Positions 1-8,237 of a stretch of 64,000 bases of DNA are shown in pieces (the stretch's first letter is position 1; each line of letters starts with the position of its first letter). The notes beneath the pieces were generated by a model. It saw only the letters and a list, made by a program, of their open reading frames with translations, was not told where the DNA came from and did no database searches. The stretch is from contig NZ_CP014168.1 of assembly GCF_001717955.1 (NCBI RefSeq), positions 496,001-560,000 on the forward strand, read 5' to 3'. The translations under genes were made by a program, and so were the position numbers. Source of the stretch: Sphingomonas panacis (GTDB taxonomy: Bacteria > Pseudomonadota > Alphaproteobacteria > Sphingomonadales > Sphingomonadaceae).

Positions 1-1488
1 CAGCGAGACGGTGGTCTCGCCTTTGAGGATGCCGCGCGCCTCGGGGCCGAATTCGAGACCACCGAAATCGTTGGTGCGAAGCGCGTCGCGCAGCAGCAGC
101 GCGCGCGAGACGGGCTTGATGAGCGCGGCTTCCTCAGGCGAGGAGGCGATGCCGAACACGCCGAGCGCCTCGTGCCCGTTCATCAGGCTGCGCTCAGTCG
201 ACTGGCCGGTCAGGATGCTTTCGATATAGCCAACGCCAAAGCTCTGGCCCGTGCGAAAGACCGCGGAGAGGAATTTCCTCGCCACCTCCGTCGCATCGAT
301 CGCGCCGGGCGGGTTGAGGCAATTGTCGCAATTGCCGCAGTTATCGGGCGCCGGGTCGCCGAAATGGCGGAGCAGGATCTGGCGGCGGCAGGTCGGCGTT
401 TCGACCAGCGCGCCGAGCGCGGTGAGACGAGCGCGCTCGCCGGGCTGACGGTGCGGCTCGACCTCGCCGATGCGCTGGCGCGCCTTGGCGAAATCCTCCG
501 CGCCCCAGAACAGATGGGCGATCGACGGGTCGCCGTCACGGCCGGCGCGGCCGGTCTCCTGATAATAGCCCTCGATCGACTTGGGCAGGCCGGCGTGCGC
601 CACGAAGCGGACGTCGGGCTTGTCGATGCCCATGCCGAACGCGACCGTCGCGACGATCACCATGTCCTCGCTCGCGACGAAATCGGCCTGATTGCGCGCG
701 CGCACGGCGGGATCGAGACCGGCATGATAGGGCCGCACCTTGCGCCCAGTCGCGGCGAGCCGCTCGGCGAGTTGTTCGACGCCTTTGCGGGTCTGCGCAT
801 AGACGATGCCCGGTCCGGGCTGCTCGGCGACGATATCGGCGATCTGGCGGGTGATATTGTCCTTGGGGCTGATCCGATACTGGATGTTGGGCCGATCGAA
901 CCCCGCCACGATCATGCCGTCGTGCGGGATGCCGAGCTGTTCGAGGATGTCGGCGCGGGTATGCGCATCGGCGGTCGCGGTCAGCGCTAGGCGCGGCACG
1001 TCCGGGAACGCATCGAGCATGGTCCGCAGCAGGCGATAGTCCGGGCGGAAATCATGTCCCCATTCGGAGACGCAGTGCGCCTCGTCGATCGCGAACAAGG
1101 CGAGCGGGGACTGGCTGAGCAGGTTGCGGAACGATTCGTTCGAGGCGCGTTCGGGCGCGACATAGAGCAGGTCGAGCTCGCCACGCCGGAAGCGCGCGAT
1201 CGTTTCCATCTGGTCGGTATCGACCGAAGTGAGGGTCGCCGCGCGGATGCCGATCGCGGTGGCGGCGCGAAGCTGGTCGTGCATCAGCGCGATCAGCGGC
1301 GAGACGACGATGCAGGTGCCGTCGAGCGCGACCGCGGGCAACTGATAGCACAGCGACTTGCCCGCGCCGGTCGGCATCACCGCGAGCGTGTTCTCGGCAC
1401 GCAGCACGCGACTGACGACCTGTTCCTGCACGCCGCGAAAGCCGGGGAAGCCGAAGGTGGATTGGAGGATGGGAAGTGGATCAATCAC
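1..1488 (-). CDS. recQ: ATP-dependent DNA helicase RecQ, 3' end outside window
   Basis: Superfamily 2 3'-5' DNA helicase acting in recombination and fork repair. 496 codons are visible and the frame runs off the left edge. Walker A PTGAGKS lies at residues 39-45, the DEAH box at 135-138 (followed by CVSEWGHDFRPDY), and the zinc-binding cluster CGNCDNC at 384-390, followed by the start of the winged-helix part. The family is usually about 590-600 residues, so the missing part should be mainly the HRDC domain. The GTG start at 1488 was chosen because the conserved N-terminus (FPGFRGVQEQ) follows closely. It lies 23 bp after the stop of the TetR gene on the same strand, so the two may be co-transcribed. 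Confidence 0.93.
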   Translation of the reverse strand, partial: MIDPLPILQSTFGFPGFRGVQEQVVSRVLRAENTLAVMPTGAGKSLCYQLPAVALDGTCIVVSPLIALMHDQLRAATAIGIRAATLTSVDTDQMETIARFRRGELDLLYVAPERASNESFRNLLSQSPLALFAIDEAHCVSEWGHDFRPDYRLLRTMLDAFPDVPRLALTATADAHTRADILEQLGIPHDGMIVAGFDRPNIQYRISPKDNITRQIADIVAEQPGPGIVYAQTRKGVEQLAERLAATGRKVRPYHAGLDPAVRARNQADFVASEDMVIVATVAFGMGIDKPDVRFVAHAGLPKSIEGYYQETGRAGRDGDPSIAHLFWGAEDFAKARQRIGEVEPHRQPGERARLTALGALVETPTCRRQILLRHFGDPAPDNCGNCDNCLNPPGAIDATEVARKFLSAVFRTGQSFGVGYIESILTGQSTERSLMNGHEALGVFGIASSPEEAALIKPVSRALLLRDALRTNDFGGLEFGPEARGILKGETTVSL

Positions 1489-1511
1489 GCGCCCGATTAG
1501 GCGCTTCGCGG

Positions 1512-2081
1512 CTACCCTGTCGAGCCTTTGGAAGAACCGCGCGCCATCATGCCATCGACCAGCAGGTCAAGCGTGGCCTCCACCGCGCCCCGGTGCAGCG
1601 CGCCCACGTTCGCGTCGAGCAGCAGCGTGGCGAGCCCGTGGACCAACCCCCACGCGGCGAGCGTTGCCTCCTCGGCGCGATCGGGCGCGATCTGCGCGAC
1701 GCGGTTGGCGAGCACCGTGTAGGCGGTCTCGCCCTCAGGCACCCCGCCCGCTTTCTCGCGCGAGAACATCAGCCGGAACAGCGCCGGGTGCGCCAGCGCG
1801 AAATCGACATAGGCGCGGCCTTGCGCAACCAGAGCCGCGCGCGAATCGGGCACGTCGTCCGCAGCGAGCAGCCGCGTGCGCAACGCGCCGAATCCCTCGT
1901 CGGCGACCGCCGCGAGCAACGCGGCACGGTCCGCGAAATGCCGGTATGGCGCCATCGCCGATACGCCGGCGGCGCGCGCGACTTCACGCAGGCTCGGGGG
2001 CCCGTCGCCGGCTTCGAGCAAGGTCAGCGCAGCGGTCACGAGCGCCGTGCGCAAATCGCCATGATGATAGGGTGCGGCCAT
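1512..2081 (-). CDS. TetR/AcrR family transcriptional regulator
   Basis: DNA-binding repressor of 189 residues. The N-terminal helix-turn-helix is at about residues 29-50 (SLREVARAAGVSAMAPYRHF), and the C-terminal part resembles the WHG/TetR_C_33 ligand domain. The start at 2081 is preferred over an in-frame ATG 15 bases upstream because family members begin close to the PYHHGDLR motif and because the upstream ATG would sit inside the operator. It is divergent from the DUF4188 gene across a 44-bp imperfect palindrome, which suggests that it represses itself and that gene. Its ligand is unknown. Confidence 0.9.
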   Translation of the reverse strand: MAAPYHHGDLRTALVTAALTLLEAGDGPPSLREVARAAGVSAMAPYRHFADRAALLAAVADEGFGALRTRLLAADDVPDSRAALVAQGRAYVDFALAHPALFRLMFSREKAGGVPEGETAYTVLANRVAQIAPDRAEEATLAAWGLVHGLATLLLDANVGALHRGAVEATLDLLVDGMMARGSSKGSTG

Positions 2082-2124
2082 GTTTACATCGTACACTTAT
2101 GCGGTTATGTGTACGCCATATACA
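2081..2124. promoter_or_regulatory. Imperfect 44-bp palindrome, candidate TetR operator
   Basis: Two 19-bp half-sites, TGTTTACATCGTACACTTA and the reverse complement of TATGTGTACGCCATATACA, match at 14 of 19 positions around a 6-bp centre (TGCGGT). The palindrome fills the gap between the divergent TetR and DUF4188 starts and covers the TetR start codon. Size and position suit a TetR-family operator bound by two dimers. The symmetry is seen in the sequence; the binding is inferred. Confidence 0.65.
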
Positions 2125-2139
2125 TTTGGAGCCGTGACC

Positions 2140-2607
2140 ATGCAAAATTCGGTGAAGCGCGAGTCGATCGACCTTTCGGCCCTGCCGGATCTCGTCGTGG
2201 TGATGCTCGGTTTTCGTGTGCGCCGCTGGCGCGGGGTGCTGTCGATTTTGCGGATCGGTCGCGGACTGTCGGCGATCCGGCAGGACAAACCGGACGGACT
2301 GCTCCACGACGAACAATGCTTCTACTCGCTGACCCACGTCGGCATCCGGCAATATTGGCGCGATTACGAGAGTCTCGAACGCTTCACGCGCAGCGAACCG
2401 CACGCGACTTGGTGGCGCGATTTCCTGCGCGATAGCGGCGGGGCCGGCTTCTGGCACGAGGCGTATCGGATGAGCGGCGGGATGGAGGGCGTGTACGTCG
2501 ATATGCCCGCGCCCGTGGGCTTCGGCCATTTCGCGCGCCCGCGTGATCCGCGCGGACCATTCCTGTCGGCGCGCGCGCGAATCGAGGCGGGGCGCGTCGC
2601 GGTCTGA
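2140..2607 (+). CDS. DUF4188 domain protein (monooxygenase-like)
   Basis: Protein of 155 residues matching the DUF4188 family by its opening (VVVMLGFRVRRWRG), the central EQCFYSLTHVGIRQYWRDYE segment and the late AYRMSGGMEGVYVDM segment. The family is related to small ferredoxin-like monooxygenases and phenylacetaldoxime dehydratase-like proteins, but its reaction is not established. The start at ATG 2140 is used because the 20 residues that could be added upstream are encoded by the operator region. Its position opposite a TetR gene suggests that it is an inducible target of that repressor. Confidence 0.8.
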   Translation: MQNSVKRESIDLSALPDLVVVMLGFRVRRWRGVLSILRIGRGLSAIRQDKPDGLLHDEQCFYSLTHVGIRQYWRDYESLERFTRSEPHATWWRDFLRDSGGAGFWHEAYRMSGGMEGVYVDMPAPVGFGHFARPRDPRGPFLSARARIEAGRVAV

Positions 2608-2651
2608 CGCCGCGCTCTTTCGAGTCCCGGCGGTTTATGCGACACGACCTT

Positions 2652-2921
2652 ATGCCTGACGTTACCGACAACCGCGCCGAACATGAGTTCGAACTCGTCA
2701 TCGACGGCCACCGCGCCGTGGCCGCCTATCAGATGGAGGACGACACGATCGTCTTCACGCACACCGTCGTCCCCAAGGCGATCGAGGGACGCGGCGTGGG
2801 GTCGCGGCTGATCCGCGCCGCGCTCGATTCGGCGCGCGACCGCAAGCTCAAGGTCATCCCGCAATGCCCGTTCGTGGCGGCGTATATCGAGCGGCACCCG
2901 GAATATCGCGACCTGCTGTGA
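2652..2921 (+). CDS. Small GNAT-type N-acetyltransferase (COG2388-like)
   Basis: A short acetyltransferase-like protein of 89 residues. The segment EGRGVGSRLIRAALD is the acetyl-CoA pyrophosphate-binding loop of GNAT folds, and the ending CPFVAAYIERHPEYRDLL is typical of the small YidJ/At1g77540-like group. The substrate is unknown. Two starts are possible, ATG 2637 and ATG 2652. The second is used because related proteins begin at the equivalent of MPDVTDN; neither has a strong ribosome binding site. A repeat hairpin follows the stop. Confidence 0.8.
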   Translation: MPDVTDNRAEHEFELVIDGHRAVAAYQMEDDTIVFTHTVVPKAIEGRGVGSRLIRAALDSARDRKLKVIPQCPFVAAYIERHPEYRDLL

Positions 2922-2928
2922 GGCTTTT

Positions 2929-3006
2929 GTTCCCCCGCGAAGGCGGGGGTCCAGAGCAACCGCGCGCAGCGTTCGTGGCTCTGGGCCCCCGCTTTCGCGG
3001 GGGAAC
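2929..3006. repeat. Palindromic intergenic repeat (family A)
   Basis: Inverted arms GTTCCCCCGCGAAGGCGGGG and CCCCCGCTTTCGCGGGGGAAC, with inner arms CCAGAGC and GCTCTGG. It lies between the GNAT gene and purE. This looks like a dispersed palindromic element of alphaproteobacteria and could also act as a transcript end for the upstream gene. Confidence 0.8.
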
Positions 3007-3074
3007 AGTTATGCGTGAGGCGGACGACACCTGACACAGTTGCCCTGTCCGCTTCGCCTCGCTAGGGGCACGGG

Positions 3075-3554
3075 ATGGAACCGCAGGTCGGCATCATCAT
3101 GGGCAGCACCTCCGATTGGGAGACGATGCACCACGCCGCCGATCTGCTGGGCGATCTCGGCGTCGCGCACGAAACTAAGGTGGTGTCGGCGCATCGCACG
3201 CCGCAGCGGCTTTATGAGTATGCCGAAGCGGCAGCGGGGCGTGGCCTCAAGGTCATCATCGCGGGCGCGGGCGGCGCGGCGCATCTGCCGGGCATGACGG
3301 CGGCGCTGACGCATTTGCCGGTGCTCGGCGTGCCGGTCCAATCCAAAGCGCTGAGCGGCCTCGATAGCCTCTATTCGATCGTCCAGATGCCGGCGGGAAT
3401 TCCAGTCGGCACGCTCGCGATCGGCAAGGCCGGCGCCAAGAACGCCGCGTTGCTTGCCGCCGCGATCCTCGCGTTGGCTGATCCCGCGCTTTCGGCACGG
3501 TTGCAGGCGTGGCGTGCAGCGCAGACCGATGGCGTCGCGATCGATCCGGCGTGA
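3075..3554 (+). CDS. purE: N5-carboxyaminoimidazole ribonucleotide mutase, PurE class I
   Basis: Converts N5-CAIR to 4-carboxy-AIR in de novo purine synthesis. The 159-residue protein carries the class I signature [12 protein letters not shown] near its start, the SAHRTP segment and [12 protein letters not shown], all part of the active site. Length is normal for a bacterial class I enzyme. It is followed 67 bp later by purK, the enzyme that supplies its substrate, so the pair forms the usual operon. Confidence 0.97.
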   Translation: MEPQVGIIMGSTSDWETMHHAADLLGDLGVAHETKVVSAHRTPQRLYEYAEAAAGRGLKVIIAGAGGAAHLPGMTAALTHLPVLGVPVQSKALSGLDSLYSIVQMPAGIPVGTLAIGKAGAKNAALLAAAILALADPALSARLQAWRAAQTDGVAIDPA

Positions 3555-3621
3555 TGTCCCACGTTTCCGTTCGTCCCGACGAACGGATGTTGAAGCATAG
3601 GAACGCTGAAGCGGTGCGCGC

Positions 3622-4692
3622 ATGACTCCCCTCCCCCCCGGCTCGACCATCGGCATCCTCGGCGGCGGGCAGCTCGGGCGGATGCTCGCGGCTGCCGCGG
3701 CACAGCTCGGGTATCGCACACACGTCCTCGCACCCGACGCCGAGAGCGTCGCCGCGCAGACCGCGTCGAGCTTCACCCGCGCCGATTATCACAGCCGAAT
3801 CGTGCTCGACGAGTTGGCCGCGATCACCGATGTCGTCACCTACGAGTTCGAGAATATCGCGCTCGACCCGATCGTCTATCTCGCCGCCAAGGTGCCCGTG
3901 CATCCCGCTCCCGCCGCGCTCGGCGTCGCGCAGGACCGCGCCGAGGAAAAGAGCTTCGTCGCCGAACTCGGCGGCCGCACCGCGCCGTGGGCGAAGGTCG
4001 AGAGTCTCGACGACCTGCGCGCCGCCATCACCACGATCGGCACACCGGCGATCCTGAAGACGCTGCGGCTCGGCTACGACGGCAAGGGGCAGGTAAGGCT
4101 CCACAGCGCCGACGAGGCCGAGGCGGCGTGGAACGCGATCGGCGGGCGGCCCGCGATCCTCGAAGGCTTCGTTTCTTTCAGCCACGAGTTCTCGATCATC
4201 CTCGCCCGGCGCAGCGACGGTGCGATGGTCAGCTATCCGCCGCCGTGGAACGAGCACAAGGACGGTATCCTCGCGCGCTCCTCGCTGCCCGCGCCGGCCG
4301 AGATCGCCGCGCAGTGGGGCGAGGCAGCGGCGCTGGCCGGGCGCATCGCCGACCGGCTCGGCTATGTCGGCGTGCTGGCGTGCGAGTTCTTTGCCGGCGC
4401 GGACGGCCCGGTGTTCAACGAGATGGCGCCGCGCGTCCACAATTCGGGGCATTGGTCGATCGAGGGCGCGGTGACGTCGCAATTCGAGAACCATATCCGC
4501 GCGATCTGCGGGCTGCCGCTCGGCGATACCGGCCTTACCGCGCCGAGCGTGGTGATGGACAATCTGATCGGGGACGAGGCAAACGGCTGGGCGGAAATCC
4601 TCGCCGAACCGGGCGCGCACCTCCACCTTTACGGCAAGGAAGTGCGGCCGGGCCGCAAGATGGGCCATGTGACGCGGATCGGACGGGTTTAG
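3622..4692 (+). CDS. purK: N5-carboxyaminoimidazole ribonucleotide synthase PurK
   Basis: ATP-grasp enzyme that makes N5-CAIR from AIR, bicarbonate and ATP. The 356 residues begin with the glycine-rich GILGGGQLGRML segment, followed by YEFENI, the ATP-grasp core (LKTLRLGYDGKGQ, FVSFSHEFSII) and NEMAPRVHNSGHWSIEGA. It acts immediately before PurE and lies just downstream of it. Its end is 11 bp from the end of the convergent CorC-like gene, with no clear hairpin between them. Confidence 0.97.
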   Translation: MTPLPPGSTIGILGGGQLGRMLAAAAAQLGYRTHVLAPDAESVAAQTASSFTRADYHSRIVLDELAAITDVVTYEFENIALDPIVYLAAKVPVHPAPAALGVAQDRAEEKSFVAELGGRTAPWAKVESLDDLRAAITTIGTPAILKTLRLGYDGKGQVRLHSADEAEAAWNAIGGRPAILEGFVSFSHEFSIILARRSDGAMVSYPPPWNEHKDGILARSSLPAPAEIAAQWGEAAALAGRIADRLGYVGVLACEFFAGADGPVFNEMAPRVHNSGHWSIEGAVTSQFENHIRAICGLPLGDTGLTAPSVVMDNLIGDEANGWAEILAEPGAHLHLYGKEVRPGRKMGHVTRIGRV

Positions 4693-4703
4693 GCGCCCTC
4701 CCG

Positions 4704-5645
4704 TCAGGCGTCTTCGAGTTGCGGGCGCGGCGGATGCAGGCGAAGCCGCCCCACCCGGCGGGTATCAGCTTCGGTAACTTCGATCGTCCAGCCACTCGGA
4801 TGCGCGATGCACGTGCCCACTTCGGGCACATGCCCCGCCAGCACCGCGGCAAGTCCGCCGATCGTATCGATGTCGCCATCGACCTCGGCGAGGCGCGGAT
4901 CGATCAGATCGCCGACATCCTCGAGTTCGGCGCGCGCGTCGGCCTCCCAGCCGCCGCCGTCGATCGGCACGAGCAGCACCGCCGGCGCTTCGTCATGCTC
5001 GTCCTCGATATCGCCGACGATCTCCTCGATCAGATCCTCGATCGTGACGAGGCCCTCGGTGCCGAAATATTCGTCGAGCACGATCGCGAGATGGACTCGC
5101 TTGGTCCGCATGTCGGCGAGCAGATCGAGCGCGCCGCGCGACATCGGCACGTAGAGCGGCTCGCGCAGCAGCCCGACGATCGTATCGGGGTGCGGCGCGC
5201 CGGTCGCGAGGATGTTGAAGACATCCTTGATGTGGACCATGCCCGTGATCGTATCGAGCTTTTCCTTGTAGACCGGGATTCGGCTGTGACCGGCTTCGGC
5301 GAACAGCTTGACCAGATCGGCGAAGCTCGTGCGCTCCTCGACCGCCACGATATCTGCGCGCGGCACCCCGATGTCGCCCGCGTCGCGCTCGCCGAAATGG
5401 AGCAGGTTGCGCACCATCTGCCGTTCCAACGGGGAGAGATCCCCGGTGGCATCGGGGGCGGGATCACCCTCATGCGCGTCGATCACGTCTTCGAGCTGGG
5501 TGCGGAGCGATTCGTCGCCCGCATCGCCGAAGATCAGCGTCTTGAGATGCTTCCAGATGCCGCCCTCATGCTGGGCGGAGTCGCCGGCCTGCGCGCCGGT
5601 GCTGGTGGTACTATGGCTAATACCATTACTGGGGCCGTCGGCCAT
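4704..5645 (-). CDS. CBS-pair / CorC_HlyC domain protein (hemolysin family)
   Basis: Cytoplasmic protein of 313 residues with two CBS domains (about residues 90-215; TSFADLVKLFAEAGHSRIPVY, MVHIKDVF and LAIVLDEYFGTEGLVTIEDL) and a C-terminal CorC_HlyC transporter-associated domain. It lacks the N-terminal membrane domain, as CorC does. CorC relatives are linked to magnesium/cobalt efflux; hemolysin is only a legacy name. The start at 5645 is 10 bp after the ybeY stop; the longer upstream frame reads into ybeY. It is the last gene of the phoH-vapBC-ybeY series. Confidence 0.9.
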   Translation of the reverse strand: MADGPSNGISHSTTSTGAQAGDSAQHEGGIWKHLKTLIFGDAGDESLRTQLEDVIDAHEGDPAPDATGDLSPLERQMVRNLLHFGERDAGDIGVPRADIVAVEERTSFADLVKLFAEAGHSRIPVYKEKLDTITGMVHIKDVFNILATGAPHPDTIVGLLREPLYVPMSRGALDLLADMRTKRVHLAIVLDEYFGTEGLVTIEDLIEEIVGDIEDEHDEAPAVLLVPIDGGGWEADARAELEDVGDLIDPRLAEVDGDIDTIGGLAAVLAGHVPEVGTCIAHPSGWTIEVTEADTRRVGRLRLHPPRPQLEDA

Positions 5646-5655
5646 GGCGGTCGTT

Positions 5656-6165
5656 TCAGTCCTCGCGAATGAGATATGGGTCAGCAAGTCCGAGCGACGT
5701 GAGCGCATCGGTTTCGATCGCTTCCATCGCTTCGGCCTCATCCTCGACCATATGGTCGTATCCTAGCAGATGCAGCGCGCCATGCACGATCAAATGCGTG
5801 GCGTGATCGACAAGGGCGATGCCGCGCTCCTCGGCCTCCGATACGCAAACGCCGTAGGCGAGCACGATGTCGCCCAGCAGAACCTCGCCATCGTCGCTGT
5901 TCTGGCCGATCGTCTCGAGCAGATCGGGCTGCACCATCGGGAAGGACAGCACGTTGGTCGGCTTGTCCTTGTGGCGGTATTGCGCGTTGAGGTGCTGGAC
6001 CTCGGCATCGTCGGTGAGGCGGACCGACACCTCGAACAGCGCCTCGGCGGTCAGGATTTCGCCATTGGGCGTCCGCTCGATCGCGGCGGTCGCGGCGCGG
6101 AGCGCGAGCGCCTCCCAATCGTGATCGGGCCACGCGCTTTCAGCGGAAACGGCGATTTCGAGCAT
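5656..6165 (-). CDS. ybeY: Endoribonuclease YbeY, rRNA maturation factor
   Basis: Single-strand RNase needed for 16S rRNA 3'-end maturation and ribosome quality control. The 169-residue protein ends with the metal-binding motif HGALHLLGYDH (zinc histidines about 128, 132 and 138) and has the KPTNVLSFP segment. Its ATG overlaps the vapC stop by one base, so its translation may now be coupled to that of the toxin gene. In related genomes ybeY normally follows phoH directly. Confidence 0.96.
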   Translation of the reverse strand: MLEIAVSAESAWPDHDWEALALRAATAAIERTPNGEILTAEALFEVSVRLTDDAEVQHLNAQYRHKDKPTNVLSFPMVQPDLLETIGQNSDDGEVLLGDIVLAYGVCVSEAEERGIALVDHATHLIVHGALHLLGYDHMVEDEAEAMEAIETDALTSLGLADPYLIRED

Positions 6166-6563
6166 CAGGCAAGGTCCGTATATGAGAAGTCATCGCCCTT
6201 GTAGAGCAGGCGGGCGTTGTTGGCCTTGGCGCAGGCATAAGCGAAGCAATCGCCCATGTTGAGGCGGGCGGGATGGCCCGTGCCCTTGCCGTACAGGCGG
6301 TGTGCCTCGATCGCGAGTCGTTCCTCGGCCTCACCGATCGGCACCAGTTGAAAGCCAAGATCCTCAAACCACCGATGAATCGCTTGGCCAGCCTCGACGA
6401 TATCGACGAGTCGGATACGAGCGACCGCTCGAACGGCTTCCCACGCCCCCGTCGCGCAATAAAGCTTCCTTTCGTGCTGATCGAGCGCGTCTATCAGCGC
6501 ATCGCAATCCTGCTCCAGCGTCATGATCGCGACAAGGGCCGATGCATCGACGAGGATCGTCAA
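6165..6563 (-). CDS. vapC: VapC-family PIN-domain toxin
   Basis: Type II toxin of 132 residues with a PIN fold. It starts with ILVDASALVAI (first acidic ligand), has an internal AWEAVRA glutamate and a late LNMGDCFAYACA segment with the further aspartate, followed by LLYKGDDFSYTDL. VapC proteins cut RNA, often initiator or elongator tRNAs; the target here is unknown. The reading frame overlaps the antitoxin end by 4 bases and the ybeY start by one. It lies inside a housekeeping operon, which suggests insertion. Confidence 0.9.
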   Translation of the reverse strand: MTILVDASALVAIMTLEQDCDALIDALDQHERKLYCATGAWEAVRAVARIRLVDIVEAGQAIHRWFEDLGFQLVPIGEAEERLAIEAHRLYGKGTGHPARLNMGDCFAYACAKANNARLLYKGDDFSYTDLA

Positions 6564-6820
6564 TCCTCATCCTCGTCGTTGAGGCTATCGTAGAACGCCT
6601 TGTCCGCCTCAAGCCCGGTTTTTTGCAACAAGCCGGGGTGTTCACGCCACAGCTTTTCCAGTGAGTCCCGAGTGGAAGATCGCGGTGTCTTTGCATCCAG
6701 TTCGGCTTCGCGCGCGGCAGCCAGTTCGTGGACCAGCGCGGTCTTGGTCACGCCGGATCGCTTCGCGAGCCGCGTCACCAACGCTGCGGTTTCCGCATCC
6801 TTGATATAGAGTGACGCCAT
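6560..6820 (-). CDS. vapB: VapB-type antitoxin (Rv0623/PSK family)
   Basis: Antitoxin of 86 residues. The N-terminal MASLYIKDAETAALVTRLAK segment is a ribbon-helix-helix-like DNA-binding part typical of VapB, and the acidic C-terminus (ending DEDED) should neutralise VapC. A good ribosome binding site (GGAGG) lies 6 bases before the ATG. It is expected to repress its own promoter through the palindrome at 6834-6862. Confidence 0.88.
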   Translation of the reverse strand: MASLYIKDAETAALVTRLAKRSGVTKTALVHELAAAREAELDAKTPRSSTRDSLEKLWREHPGLLQKTGLEADKAFYDSLNDEDED

Positions 6821-6833
6821 CTCAGCCTCCGCA

Positions 6834-6872
6834 GGATATCCCGAATATAATCCGGGATATCCCTTCGATCAA
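6834..6872 (-). promoter_or_regulatory. vapBC promoter with perfect palindromic operator
   Basis: On the minus strand a -35 box TTGATC (6867-6872, overlapping the phoH stop) and a -10 box TATATT (6844-6849) are spaced by 17 bp. A perfect 10-bp inverted repeat, GGATATCCCG and CGGGATATCC with a 9-bp centre (6834-6862), covers the spacer and the -10 box. This is the expected layout of an autoregulated toxin-antitoxin promoter and implies that the pair is transcribed independently of phoH. Confidence 0.75.
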
Positions 6873-7870
6873 CCGTCGACGCCTTCATAGGCCTCGACGA
6901 TCCGACCGACGATCGGATGGCGCACCACATCGCTCGCGCCGAACCGGCAGATCGACAGGCCCTCGACACCCTCGAGCCGCTTGACCGCATCGTTGAGCCC
7001 GCTTGCCGCCATACCGCCGGGCAGATCGGTCTGCTTGGGATCGCCGCACACCACCATGCGGCTGTTCTCGCCGAAACGGGTCAGGAACATCTTCATCTGC
7101 GCGGGCGTGGTGTTCTGCGCTTCGTCGAGGATGATGAAGGCATCCGCCAGCGTGCGCCCGCGCATGAAGGCGATCGGCGCGATCTCGATCTCGCCGCTGG
7201 CGATGCGCCGCTCGACCTGTTCGGCGGGCAGGCAATCGTTGAGCGCGTCATAGAGCGGGCGCAGGTAGGGATCGACCTTCTCCTTCATGTCGCCGGGCAG
7301 GAAACCGAGCTTCTCGCCCGCCTCCACCGCCGGACGCGACAGGATCAGCCGCTGGATGCTGCCGGTGATGAGCTGCGCCACCGCCTGCGCGACCGCGATG
7401 TAGGTCTTGCCGGTGCCCGCCGGTCCGAGCGCGAAGATGATGTCGTTGTTTAGCAGTTCGCGCATGTAATGTGCCTGCGCGACGGTGCGCGGCACGATCG
7501 TCTTCTTGCGCGTTCGGATCATGATCTGCGGCGGACCGCCACGATCCTCGGCGCGAATGATGCCGGTCAGTGTCGGCTCCGCAGACATCGCGATCACCGC
7601 CTCGACCATCCCGGCATCGACCACTTCGCCACGCGTGATGCGGTTGTAGAGCGCGTGCAGAACGTCTCGCGCCGAGGCGACCGCCTCGGCGGTGCCCTCC
7701 AGCCCGACCTTGTTGCCGCGCGCGGTGATGTACACACCGAGCCGGCTTTCGAGGAGAAGCAGGTTCTGGTCGAACTCCCCGAACAACTGCGCCATCAACT
7801 GCGGGCGGTCGAACACGACTTCGGCGCGGCTGCGCTCGCCGGCTTGGGCGGGGACGGGCTTTCGGCTCAT
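6869..7870 (-). CDS. phoH: PhoH-family ATPase
   Basis: Predicted RNA-associated P-loop ATPase (PhoH/YbeZ) that usually works with YbeY in rRNA maturation. Of its 333 residues, the N-terminal part holds a KH-like region (about 35-75), Walker A GPAGTGKT is at 149-156, Walker B FIILDEAQN at about 245-253, and CGDPKQTDLP follows. The start at 7870 has the ribosome binding site AAGGAA six bases upstream; an ATG 78 bases further up lacks one. Upstream are the small ORF and miaB. Confidence 0.93.
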   Translation of the reverse strand: MSRKPVPAQAGERSRAEVVFDRPQLMAQLFGEFDQNLLLLESRLGVYITARGNKVGLEGTAEAVASARDVLHALYNRITRGEVVDAGMVEAVIAMSAEPTLTGIIRAEDRGGPPQIMIRTRKKTIVPRTVAQAHYMRELLNNDIIFALGPAGTGKTYIAVAQAVAQLITGSIQRLILSRPAVEAGEKLGFLPGDMKEKVDPYLRPLYDALNDCLPAEQVERRIASGEIEIAPIAFMRGRTLADAFIILDEAQNTTPAQMKMFLTRFGENSRMVVCGDPKQTDLPGGMAASGLNDAVKRLEGVEGLSICRFGASDVVRHPIVGRIVEAYEGVDG

Positions 7871-7992
7871 GCGGTTCCTTCGGCTACGAGAAGGAGAGCG
7901 CGCCGACGCTCGCAGCCGCTGCGCGAGGCGCATCGGGGCTGACGACAAGGAGGGCGGTTACGCTGCATCCGTAAAGGAGTTTGGCAGATCAT

Positions 7993-8024
7993 GGCGGCGC
8001 GCGACAGGGGGAAAGCGCGCCGCC
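7993..8024. repeat. 10-bp perfect hairpin upstream of phoH
   Basis: Stem GGCGGCGCGC / GCGCGCCGCC with a 12-base loop. There is no T-run on either strand, so it is not a standard terminator. It lies in the miaB-phoH gap, where 7871-8063 otherwise shows no gene, and may affect the phoH leader. Confidence 0.5.
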
Positions 8025-8063
8025 CGCGCCATTCTTATTGAGCCAAGTTGGAGACGACCGCCG

Positions 8064-8237
8064 CTACCGCCGAAACAGCACAAGCGACACCCCGGACAGG
8101 ATGATGCGCACCACGCCCAGCCCGGCATAGAGCCACAGCCCGATCCGCGTGCGCCGCCACGCCGGTCCGGTTTCTTCCAGAAAAAGCGCCTGGTCGTCAG
8201 GCAGCAACGTCGAGCCTCGCGCGTTTGAAGACTTCAT
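8064..8237 (-). CDS. Possible 57-residue membrane protein
   Basis: A short ORF that overlaps the last 41 bases of miaB in another frame and runs into the gap before phoH. It has a charged N-terminus ([18 protein letters not shown]), then one hydrophobic stretch ([20 protein letters not shown]) and a basic end (FRR), as in small inner-membrane proteins. The ATG is preceded by AGG but has no full ribosome binding site; a TTG at codon 11 is an alternative start. I do not recognise the family. Without it, 7871-8196 (326 bp) would hold no gene. Confidence 0.4.
   Translation of the reverse strand: MKSSNARGSTLLPDDQALFLEETGPAWRRTRIGLWLYAGLGVVRIILSGVSLVLFRR

Noticed and set aside
1476..2435. 319-codon plus-strand frame opposite the TetR gene
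   Set aside because: Opposite to a well-formed TetR protein and running through the operator into DUF4188 in another frame.
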